From Branchiostoma lanceolatum (lineage: Eukaryota > Chordata > Leptocardii > Amphioxiformes > Branchiostomatidae), in contig NC_089724.1 of assembly GCF_035083965.1 (NCBI RefSeq), forward strand, positions 6,000,001 through 6,064,000: a stretch of 64,000 nucleotides of DNA, read 5' to 3'. Numbering within the stretch: position 1 is the stretch's first letter; each line of letters begins with the position of its first letter. Positions 49,811-61,800 of this stretch are shown here, piece by piece. Both the position numbers and the translations under genes were made by a program. The notes under the pieces are model-generated. The model saw only the letters and a list, made by a program, of their open reading frames with translations, searched no databases and was not told the origin of the DNA.

Positions 49811-52800
49811 ATGGCCGCCAAATCAGACGACCCAAGTGACCGCGACGGACAAGGAGACGCAAAGAGGCTGAACTGTATCAAGAGGTGCAGTAACGTGTTG
49901 GTGTCAGTGCTAGAAGGCTTCTTCTACAGGTAAGAATACTGTAAATGCATTTCATGTGGTTTTTATTTCGCACTAAGGCAAAAATGGAGTGTTTGCGGTG
50001 GCTTTAAGTTCCCGGCAGCGTTATAGTCACATACTGCTGCAGTATTGGACAAAAATGTTAGTGGATTTAAGTTTGCAGTGAAACGGTCGCCGCAAAAAAC
50101 CCCGAACATAAAACCACCGCGAACATTTCTGCAGTACCCTTACAGTAACCTTTAAGAAAATTTGCAAAGATTCAAGAACCAACTTATCATCTTGTCAATA
50201 CTAGTCGGACACACGTAGCTCCAGATACAAGCCTGCAATTTGCTGGAAGAGTTTTCAGAATTGATGTTAAAGATTTGAACAACTTGCAATTTTGTAGGCA
50301 ACACGAAATCCAGGCTGTGTTACACGAACAACGATTAAATCAGGCAGCATAAAAGACTGGCTTGCAGTTTGCTACAACAAAACAAACCGTGAAATAAAAT
50401 TTAGAAAAAAAAACAAGATTCCGTAGGAGAATCTTGAACGTTCCTTAAGATAAGTATGGCGTTTCCCTAAGGTATAGGTGTGCTAAGATGTTTGGTATAT
50501 TCTCTACCAGTAACAATTTCTTTTATTATCACAACATGGCTACTACCTCTCAGTCAATGGGAGCCTTTAATCACGGCGACTATATCTCGGTAGTGTAGAA
50601 AAAGTTTGGTGCAGTGAAAAAGATGTGGTATTATGAAATGATCATTTGCATTACATGGTGGCATTTTTTACCCATTTTTCATGGTACAATACTTTTCCTG
50701 TGCCACTGCTAAGGTCTGTCAATACAAGATCTGGGTCACTATACCAGGTAACTGCCAAGGGGATTAGAGGAATAAGACTCAAATAGACCCTCATTGTTTG
50801 ATTTACATAAGGACATTAACAAAAAACATCTTCACGGTAGTAAACGAATCAAATCAATAAATAGATAATATAGTAATAGCCTGATTGAATCACGCTTGTG
50901 AGGGGCCATTGCAGCCCCGGACAGTAAGTGTTTGCAACAATTTCAAAACATTTAATGTGAAGGAAAAGCATTAGTTGCCAAGAAGCATTCAAACTAAAAG
51001 TCAACGTTAACAAATCTGTTTAAATGGTGACAAATTTTAAATGGAATCAAACTTTTCAAAGGGAACAAGTGCAATACCGTCGACTCAAACCGTTCCACCT
51101 GAAGTCTAATGAAAAAGTCTGACAAAGGAGAAAATCGCTGTGCTCTAACAGGCAACGACATGTTTAAATGCTAACAAATGCAGCAAATGAAAAAAAGGTC
51201 TGTATTTGGACAGAAAAATGGTTTCTGAATTTTCAAATGATTCTCCAAAATGTGCTTGTAAAAAGCTTATTAAAGTTGGAATGGTAGACCCAAGATAAGA
51301 TGAATCATAATATGTTGCTCTCAAATCCAAAAAATATAATCAACAGCAAATCAATCAAAAGTCTAATAAATAACAAAAGGCAATAAGATAGAGATAGGTA
51401 GAAATCATTCAGCTGATTAAAAGATTCTCATTTCATGGAAATTTATTTTTATGATAGGATTGTCATAACACCTCATACTCTGTGCACTTGCAGCATTGGT
51501 AGTGTTAGCATTCTCTGTAGAAATGTGTAACCAAAACCAGGTGTGTGTCTTATGCGTTCGCCATTTTCATTTTCTACGCGATTTTATAGTCACGTGGCCC
51601 CACTTTATTGTATTTACTTCCTGTTGACAGATTAGGTAAGCTGGTGTCCGAACACCCATGGCTGACCATCCTGCTGACCCTGCTCTTTAGCGGCTACTTG
51701 AGTGTCGGGATGGTCAAGTTCCAAGAGGAAAGGCGGGATGAGAAGTTGTGGGTCCCGTACGGGTCACAGGTCATCGTGCACCGGAACTGGATCAACGAGA
51801 AATTTCCGGCGAAATTCCGCTTCCAGTTCCTGCTGATTGAAGCCGACAACGTTCTCGAGCCCTCGGTGCTGCAAGCTGTAAGGCAAACCGTTATTTAGTA
51901 AATTGCGACTCAAAAATACATTTTTTTGTGACGTCTCAGGGGCGAGCGAAATGTTGTTGTATTGTGCTTAGTTGCACAAATTCTGGATATTTAAGAGTAA
52001 GGCTCTATGTTGTCCAGGCATTGGAAGTCATCATCTGTTTGTACCCGGAAGTAATGTGCCCGACTAGGTTTGTAAATAGGCCTTAGCTGTGATAGCAACA
52101 CGCAGTAGCCCGTTGTTTGTATCATATCTCCGTGCTTATCATCATTATTTTTTTAAAGTTCCATTTGGTTTTATTGTACGGTCGATGTTGGGACACTTCC
52201 CTTTAGTTTTATTAGTGAATTTGAAAGTCGTTACAAATTGTACCTGCGATCTACATATTGATGTAATGTTACTCTGTAAACTTTAAATAGAGACTATTAT
52301 TCATAGTACTAAAGAGTGTGTCCTCATGATCCTCACCCTGACGCTTAAAAATGTAAAGTTGCCTGGCATACACGGTAAGTTTCACCTGCAATGACATCTT
52401 TTAGCAAATAGTGGAGAACATGTGGGCATTTCTAGCTCTTAACTATGACTTTACGTCCACTTTCAAAGCGCTATGATACCTGTTATCAGTATTAAAAAAT
52501 GTCCCATTTTTAACAGATGCTTTCCTTGGACACATCAGTCAAGAATGTATCAACGGACGCCACAAACTGGACATCGATATGCTACCGGTAAGCCAAACCT
52601 CGCTTATTTATGCCGTGCAAAATGGACACTAACGTGTTCAAAGTTGTTTTACAGTCGATGGAAACATGCTGCCGTGATCATATTTCAATAGAGAATGCGC
52701 ATCAGCACCCTCATAGATTAAACCAGATGTCAATACTTGGCAATACAAAAAAAAGAGAACAAATTGAAAAAAAAAAAGATTCAAGAAAAGAAGATTGTTG

Positions 52801-55800
52801 GCCCAGGAAAAAGTAAGTAAAACTTCTTCCCGAGACTAAAAGCTATCTGCTACTCAAAAGCACGCTGATAGCATGCTCCAAACATAATATTAAAGTCAGA
52901 CTTCCCGCTTCAACAACACGCAAAACTGACCACTAAGCTATTTTTTTGTATGACACCTATCGACAAGCTAAATACCATTGCAATCCATTACAACCTTTTT
53001 GACTTAGTTATGCCGTAAAACCAGAAACAGACAAGCAAAACCTGATGCACTACCGAAGTCACGAAGACAAAACCTTTCAGGCTAGGTGAAAGCAGTTGGG
53101 ATACATTCTCTTAAAGTGTTTGTACATTGTATTGCATTTTTTACAGCATTGGTCCTAGATGCTGGTCTAGTAGTTTACTGGAATTGTGGAGTTTCAACAA
53201 GACTACCATCGACAGCCTGTCTAAGCAGGACGTCCTGGACAAAATCAACGAAAACAATCTCATAAGGTACGCTTGCATTCTAGATATTATGCAGCAACAT
53301 TGGACTAGAAAAAGGATATTTTCGGTGTCATTCTGTAACAACAGAAAGTCTTATCTATAAGCACATATTAAAGCACGTTTTGAATGAACCTTTACGAATG
53401 ATTTAAAGTAAATATCTGAAAGTATCAAACAATGTCCAGGGTCAAAACATCGATGTTGCTCATATTTTGCACAGTAATAGTACTTAGCACACAACCCCTA
53501 GAAATAGCTTTCTTTCTGCCAAAAATCATCGTTGCCATTACAACAGTCCAGGCAAATTTTGGGGCAATTTTGACAGATTATTGCTCGTCATCAGCATGGC
53601 TATTGACAAAGTTTAGGACGCAATATAAAATCACCACTGAATGCTTTAAGGTATCGAAAAATACAAAAGATATCATCAAATCAATCCCTAAACTTGTACA
53701 AAGAGGTGTGAAGTTGATGTAAAATGAGTTTCAGCTCTTGATCAACCTGAAAACAATTCGATGTTTTGAAGCTGAATAAATTAGTTTTTTGCCTAAATAT
53801 GAGGAGCTATAAGTCTCAAAGTGTAAAATATTTCAGCTTGAAATTTATTACATATAACGATACATAGAATATTTATCACATGAATCCTTGCAAAGTTTAG
53901 GATTCATTTTGTTATATGGTGATTGCGTCCTAAACTTTGCCAATTTCTATGCTCTTGATTGTTGTCAAATTGGCCCCAAAACATGCTTAGGCTGTTGCCA
54001 TGGCAACGATTGTTTTTTTTCTTTAAGGAAAGAAAGCTATTTTGAGGGGTTGTGGGCTATGCTATTACTGTGCACAATATGAGCCAAATCGACGTGTTGA
54101 TCCTGACCGCATTGCCTGATCCTTACAGACATTTGCTTGCAGAACTCATGAACACCGATACCACCTTTATCGAAGTATATTTCCTCTAGTCCCCTGACGT
54201 TCCGACCGTACGATGTTGAGGCCGTGCTAGGGAAACTCCTGCGGGACTCCGAAGGCAAAATTTCCGGCGCCAAGGCCACAACTATGCTGTACGCTGTGAA
54301 GGATCAGAGCGTCGAAAGACAGGGAGAATGGGTAAGATCATCTGGCTATGATATACAATAATCGTATAAGGCAAAACAAAATTAAAAAAAAAAACGCTAA
54401 AGAAAAGGACAAACTAAAAAAATACCCACTTCACCAAAATACATTTCAAATAAACATGTAATGACAACAGGCTTTGACCCGCGCGCTATCACACATCTAT
54501 ATATGCATCAAACAATAAACTACCCAATTTTTGCCATACATACAGATCCATATCGATGTATGTTGTACTCGTAGAACCTACAGAAAAAATTCAAAATTAT
54601 CTAATGGGTATATTCTATGCACTACTCAATTTGACAAAACAAGAAACAAATCTTGTGTGAAATTTGACTGAAATATAACATTCTTGTAGGTGAGCGTTAT
54701 ACTAGACACATTTTCTTCACTTAGGGAAGACAAAAATAAAGCCTCATGCAAGAATTGGCATTCATGGATTTTGCTGAGTGTTTCTTGATTTTTCTCGAAT
54801 TTTCTTTATGTAAGAAAATCGTTCTTTCATCAGAAAAAAAAACGAGAAAACAAAAATAAGAAGGAAAAACATTTTGGCACTGCACGTAACTGAAAGCACG
54901 CACATGTTGTGTTGCGTTACAGGTTGATGATATCAGACTTGATTGGGAGACGGAATTTCTGGAAGTAGCCCTGACAGTGAGGTCAGATTGGATCACCGTG
55001 ACACCCTATTCTGCAGAACAAAGGTGCATAGAGCAAGTTTAAACTTTTCTCCTTTTTTTCTTTCAAATTCTATTTATTACTCATCCTCTTTCTTTGTTTC
55101 TTCTCCCACCGATTCTTCGGCTGGACCATGTTTTAATAAATCGCAAACCCACTTTTCATTAGTCAATGCGTCAAACCTCCATTCTTGTACGTAGAAACAT
55201 ATTTATATATCTATACAATAGACATAACTTACCATTTATGGCATGGTATCTTTATATTCCCGTGCAATCCCGATTGCATGAATTTGCACTTGATACAATT
55301 ATTATGTTACCTCATTAGGTTGTCTCAACTCAATTTTAGGTCACTAGTTACTGCTTTTTCTCAGGTTGTGTTTGGTAGGCCTCCTCGTCTCTTTCGGGAT
55401 TTTTTATTCAATTAAAAGCATTTTTAGGATACTGTATTCCTAAATTCTATGAGCGTTTCTAGGTAATTTCATTCGTCCTTCTTTCCATTACAAAGTATTA
55501 TTTTATCGTCAGCTGGATCGACGAATCACGGGGAACTATCGAGAAGAACCTGAACCTGTTGGCGATCGGATACGTCATCTTGCTCGGTTATGCGACCCTG
55601 TCGTTGGGCCAGTTTAATTGCACTGGGCAAAAGGTATTTGATTAGAATCATTTGGGCACTACATAGAGGGTATCATACATCTGGTGTCACCATCTTGAAT
55701 TCACTGCTCGTGTCACTTGACCCAGCTCCAGGTCCAACAAATCTGAAAAGCATCGTGTGTACATCACCCCCCCCCCCCCCACCGTCCTCCATGAAAAAGC

Positions 55801-58800
55801 AAAAGTCAAAAATAATGTGCGTCGAAGAGAAAAATATCTTCACAACACCAATAACGTAGAGGCTAGATTACGTCATAGTGAAGTGACTGCAGGAATCGAT
55901 TTTTTTCAAGATCTACGTGTCGTTGACTGGCATGGTCTGCGTGGGGCTGGCAGTCGCCGGGTCCATTGGAGTCTGCTCGGCGGTAGGAGCTGCATATGGG
56001 CCGCTTCACACAATCCTGCCTTTCCTCATCCTTGGTATGTGACTTTTCTTCAAACAAACACCCCTGATCGTTAAAAAAGCTGATAAGGGTCACCAACTTA
56101 AGTTACGTCTTTCTGGCACAAACGACCTACTAATATCAAAGAATGGTGTACAGAACACGAGATATAGATGCAAAAACGGGAAGTTCTGCTGCCAACAAAT
56201 TGACGTGACAATCTCGTGTGAATGAACATGTGATTACAGCAGTAAGAGACAACCAATATGATCTAAAGCTTCAAAATGGTCGAAACTTGTTAGAATCTGA
56301 AAAGATTAACAGGTAAATTTCGGCAAAGCGCTATGTCGGAGGTGCATTGTCTTGGGTTTTGAGTGCTTCGGTCGTAATTACAAGCTAGCAGAGTTTCTGT
56401 TGTGGGGGTGCAGCTCCGTATAGTTTTCAGATACCATTAAAGGGGATCGTGAGGTTAGATCTGAGGTTGTTGGCAATTTTTCTTACTATGTAGAGTTAAT
56501 CAATGTAGAATAAATAGCATTCGTGCATTTCCTGCAGCTTCAGCTATAAACGCGCCCATGTCATCATCATTCCAGGGTATCATCACTCCTTTGGAGGAAC
56601 CCCTCCCTTGTCAGACTCCAAGTTTTCCTCTGTCGAGCGGTTCTTGGCCATGTAGGGCCCAGGTGTTATTTTCTTACATCTACTACCAATGTATTTTGTA
56701 ACCCATGAATGAATCCTTCAGGGGCCCATATCTGCTGTTAATGTTGATCAATGTTGTTATAGGTATCGGTGTTGACGACATGTTCGTTATCGTGACTGCC
56801 TGGAACAACCTTTCCCCGGCGGACAGGAAGCGGGACAGACGCGAGCAGGCGGCGCTGGCGCTCAAACACGCGGGCGTCTCCATCACCGTCACCTCCATGA
56901 CGGACGTGGTGGCGTTTGGCGTCGGAGCCTCCACGGTAGGCATAATTTTTGGCGACGCCTCAGGGGCGAGCCAAATGGTTACAGTATTGTGTGCAGTCTG
57001 TAAGAATTCTAGAAATTGTACAGGCATTTGTCAAACGGTATACGGTATGTCGCCTGAAACATTTAATAGGAATTTTTCCACAGGCATTTGTAGTCTATTG
57101 GTATGTTAGGATGTTAGCCCCCCATGACCTCAGGTCCAGGAATGGTGGAATGTCGGTCATCAATGCACCTTCTGGTATGTAGGTATGTAGGTCATCTAGG
57201 CCCCCTGAGATTACACTGGCATGTTGTCAAAGTAGGTAATCCATGCAGTCTGGGATAGTACACTGATATGTTTCCGAAGAACACACAAATTCAGTTCTTT
57301 CTCATTCATATGTGGTGCTCTGCAGAGACGTCACGATATCAAACTACCAACGGATAAGATAAATCCCAGTCTATATTGAGAAGTTTTAATTGATTCTATG
57401 TGCTTGTATTGTTTGTAATGCGCTTGTATAGCAGAGCCCAGTGGTCAAAGTCCAAAGCAAGTCAGGTTTCCAACATATTGAAAATTCCACAGCTCATTGG
57501 TCAAAACCCAAAGCAGGCCAGGTTTCCAACATGCTAAAAATTCCACAGCCCAGCCGGGTTAGAGTCCAAAGCAGGCCAGGTTTCCAACATGCTGAAAATT
57601 CCACAGCCCAGCCGGGTCAGAGTCCAAAGCAGGCCAGGTTTCCAACATGCTGAAAATTCCACAGCCCAGCCGGGTCAGAGTCCAAAGCAGGCCAGGTTTC
57701 CAACATGCCGAAAATTCCACAGCCCAGCCCGGTCAGAGTCCAAAACAGGCTAGGTTTCCAACATGCCGAAAATTCCACAGCCCAGCCGGGTCAGAGTCCA
57801 AAGCAGGCCAGGTTTCCAACATGCCGAAAATTCCACAGCCCAGCTGGGTCAGAGTCCAAAGCAGGCCAGGTTTCCAACATGCTGAAAATTCCACAGCCCA
57901 GCTGGGTCAGAGTCCAAAGCAGGCCAGATTTCCAACATGCTGAAAATTCCACAGCCCAGCTGGGTCAGAGTCCAAAACAGGCTAGGTTTCCAACATGCCG
58001 AAAATTCCACAGCCCAGCTGGGTCAGAGTCCAAAGCAGGCCAGGTTTCCAACATGCTGAAAATTCCACAGCCCAGCTGGGTCAGAGTCCAAAGCAGGCCA
58101 AGTTTCCAACATGCTGAAATTTCCACAGCCCTTTGAAACTACAGCAATGCCCAGCATATGTTACTCGATGGTCATGATGGTGGGTGAGCTCTTGAGACAG
58201 CCGTGGAAGACTTCCATAAATTTTTTTTAGAGTAACATGTTGTGTCCAAGAAGTGTTCTGTGCCCTGTGCAGAAGCTTTGTGTAGGTCCCATCCTGTCCT
58301 GTTTTTGAGCTAACAGGTAAGCGTCCAAGTTTCTGCACCGTAGAGTAGTATCGGTTCCACAAGGGTAAGAGAAACTTGTACCTTCAGTTTGTTAGAAATG
58401 TTAGATCTCCAGATTTTGTCCTATTTGTTGCTTGCTTCCCATGCTAGGGCTTTTCTAGTTTCGAAGTCTGTCTTCGAGCACATGATGTAAGAACCAAGAT
58501 ATTTGAAATTATCTACTCCTTGAATGAGTGTCCCAGACAGGGATCTGATTCAAATTAAAGTGTTCCAGAAATGTTCCTAATGTATTTTGTATTTGATTCA
58601 TTACAATAAATCCCACTAGGATGCAGATTTTTCCAGAGATTGCAGTAGAATTTTTGCATTTTGTATCAATTCAGCAACTAAAGCAGGAGGTTACATTCCA
58701 ACAGGTACACATTCCTGATTCCGTTAACAATGCGATCATCCTTATGGCTAATACTGTAAATGCATTTTTAAACTTAAAAGTTTGCATGGTTTTCATTTCA

Positions 58801-61800
58801 TGGTAGGGATAAAATGGAGTGTTCGCGGGGGTTTTAACTTCGCGTTTGAAACAATATCAGCGCTACAGTCATAGATGGTCAAACAGTTTCGCGGGGGTTT
58901 AAGTTTGCTGCATTTGCAGTAACCATTGGAAATGCTCCGGAAGTTCTTTTCGTACATTTATATCTAAATAAAGGCGCATATACATGTATGGGAGTATATG
59001 AGACACAAATACACGTTCCCTGTTATATATTGTGTTCTAAGATGTTCTTACTGACTTAGAGTTTATATTTCTAATCCCAAAAGAGTAATTATATAGTACC
59101 CAAGACATACTACTAGTACTTTGGGTACGTATTGACGGGGGGGGGGGTCATTATACATATACACCGAAAATATGTAAACCACTTGACACATAAATTATAA
59201 TCATCAAGGTACCTGGCAGCTAAAGCTATTACACAAAATCTGTCACAACATTTATAGTTCCTATTGATCTTTCTACGAAGATGTTCTTACAGACTTGGAA
59301 CATTAATATTTCTAATAAAAGTTCTACCATTTGTATACCTTGCACATGACTATTTGACTTTCTTTTCCAGCATACTTTGTGACAATACAAAAAAACTCTT
59401 GGATACTCCATTCCCACATAGCTTGTCTCATGAATAAATGCTGGTCTGCCAAAAGCCAATCATTCATCGATCAAGTGCAAGTCGATATAGACCATCGTCA
59501 TTATCCACTTGTTTGGACATTCAGTATGAACAACACCAATATACAGTGCCATAGACTTGATGCATTTGCACATCACCCACAACAACAACCGTCGCCATGG
59601 CAATGTCTTTTTTCCATTGCCAATCTTGTTATGTGTGTGACGTGCTTAGAATAGGCACCCTCCTGTAGCAGGGTTGAATCGCTCGGCAACAATGCCTCCA
59701 GCATCGACCATGCTCTTCTGGCCTAAGGTTTTTAAGGTATTGGTGACGTTACTGACAGTTACTCATAAATAATTAATAGGCTAGGCTTATTTGGCACAAA
59801 CACCATTATTTTGTTCTGAACCTCAAGTAGCGAGTAACCTGATTGGCTGATAGCTTCCCAGCGACCTTTGTGGAATTCCGTCAATCCCATATGCCTGGGT
59901 TGGTATGCGTGGAATGTTCCACGCATGCGTAATAGTAACCAGTCACAGCTTCCATGGGAGGTCCAACAATAAGTAGACACATTCCAACCATTAACCACGT
60001 GGCCTGACACCTAAGTTGCAATGTGTCAAAATAGTTTTAAAATGTTGATCACCACTTACATATAGCCGTGGCAGTACGTTTTATTTCCCTTCTTGTTAGA
60101 TACCTCTTGGTAGGCAATAATGTCTCTTAGGCATAAAAGGTATACATTATGTCATAGAGACATGCTTTGTTTAGTTATTGAATACATTCTAACATCACAT
60201 ACAACAGATCCTGCCAGCCCTGCAGTCGTTCTGTATCTACGCGGCCGTCAGCGTTTTCCTGGCGTTTGTGTACTCATGTACACTGTTCTTCGCCGTGGTG
60301 TGCCTTGACTTTCAGCGGTGGGAGGTAAGGATATCAGAATCTCGCCGTTCTAGCCTGAAACTCTGCCGTATTTTGCAACAGGGCAAAGTTGAAAAATGCA
60401 TGCTATTCTCTTGATAACAAATGTATTTGCCCACAAGAAAGTGTTACAACAATTCCAAAACCAACGTTTTTCTGTCTGTTACCTTTCTCAGGGCAATACT
60501 GGCCTGTTCTTGTGAGTAATGCAGCTAGGTTTCGGTGCTAACAGTTGTTGTCCCAAAACGCAACGTATCAGCTATAGATATACATAAACACAGTGCAATC
60601 ATAAACGTACTGTATTTACATATATACAATGATACTTAGTTAAATATTATCCAGTGACTTACAAACCTGATAAAACTAGTTACAGACACTCTCATTTTAC
60701 ATTTCAGATCCGATAAGTGGTTGACTGGTCATACGACATTCTCCATGGATTTATGTACTGATTTGTTTTTAAATCTAGAATCTTCGAAATGCAATCTGCT
60801 GTTGCTACAAACACAGTCCCGACTACTTGCCAACCAAGTGTTCGCAGAAAGATCATATGCAACTTTTCTTTCAAAATGTCTACGCCCCGAGCCTGTTGAC
60901 CATCCCTGGCAAGGTCTGTTCTTCCGGCTCTTTCTCAGTGAATATGCAAAAAAGCAAGTTTAGGTTCGGAAAATAGAACGTCTCGTTGTTCAGGCACACC
61001 TTCCTACCTACTATGAAAAATTTCTACATTAATAACTGTCAAAATGTTTAAGCTAATTTTTTTTTCTTCGACGCATTGCTATGTATTATAGGAAGGCGTA
61101 ACATACGGTACTCGTAAGGAATGTTACAACATAACACTTTGGCGTGTTTCTTTGAACGGATTAATAGTTTTGATGAACAGATACTTGTGTTGTGCCGTGT
61201 TGTGTTGCATTTTGAATGAAATGAAGTTCGCATTGTGTTGCGTTAAATTTGCTTTATATCAAGTCCTGAAGATTGGCGGCAACATTTTTCACATGTCTAT
61301 GAAAACGAAAACAAAACAACAACAACATTTTCAGACGTCTAGCTTTGATGTGAACTTATGTTAATCCACAGATCGTGACACTACTCGCTGTGTTCGCCAT
61401 ACTGGGAGTCAGCATTTGGGGGTTCATCAATCTGAAACAAAACTTTCGGCCCTCATGGGCCTTAGCCCCAGATTCTTACCTTCGCCGGTATTGGGAGAAA
61501 ACGGAAGCGGTACGTATCAACAATACTAAGCAGTTCTATAGCTTGGTAGGTAGAGTTGTAGCTTTGCATTTGAGAGGTACTGGATTCAAACCGACGTCTA
61601 TGAGCTGAACATCTACCACTGCGTATGCTACTGACTGTCAAAGTGACCAAAGGCCTAAGGTTGCATACATTCTTATTCTAACTGTACTATTTTTCCTCCA
61701 TCTACCATTATAGTACTCCTTTGATGATGGAGAACCAGTTTACATCTACATCGGTATGTTCATTTCTTTTTCAAAGCTAATGTTAATAATTTCCGTCTAT

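Noticed and set aside
53429-54110. Target-site duplication for the long-TIR element
   Set aside because: Flanks next to the apparent ends (gtatcaaa / cctgatcc) do not match, so the superfamily is left open.
57441-58136. Three overlapping open frames of 70-143 codons
   Set aside because: Created by the 58-bp intronic minisatellite cycling through frames.
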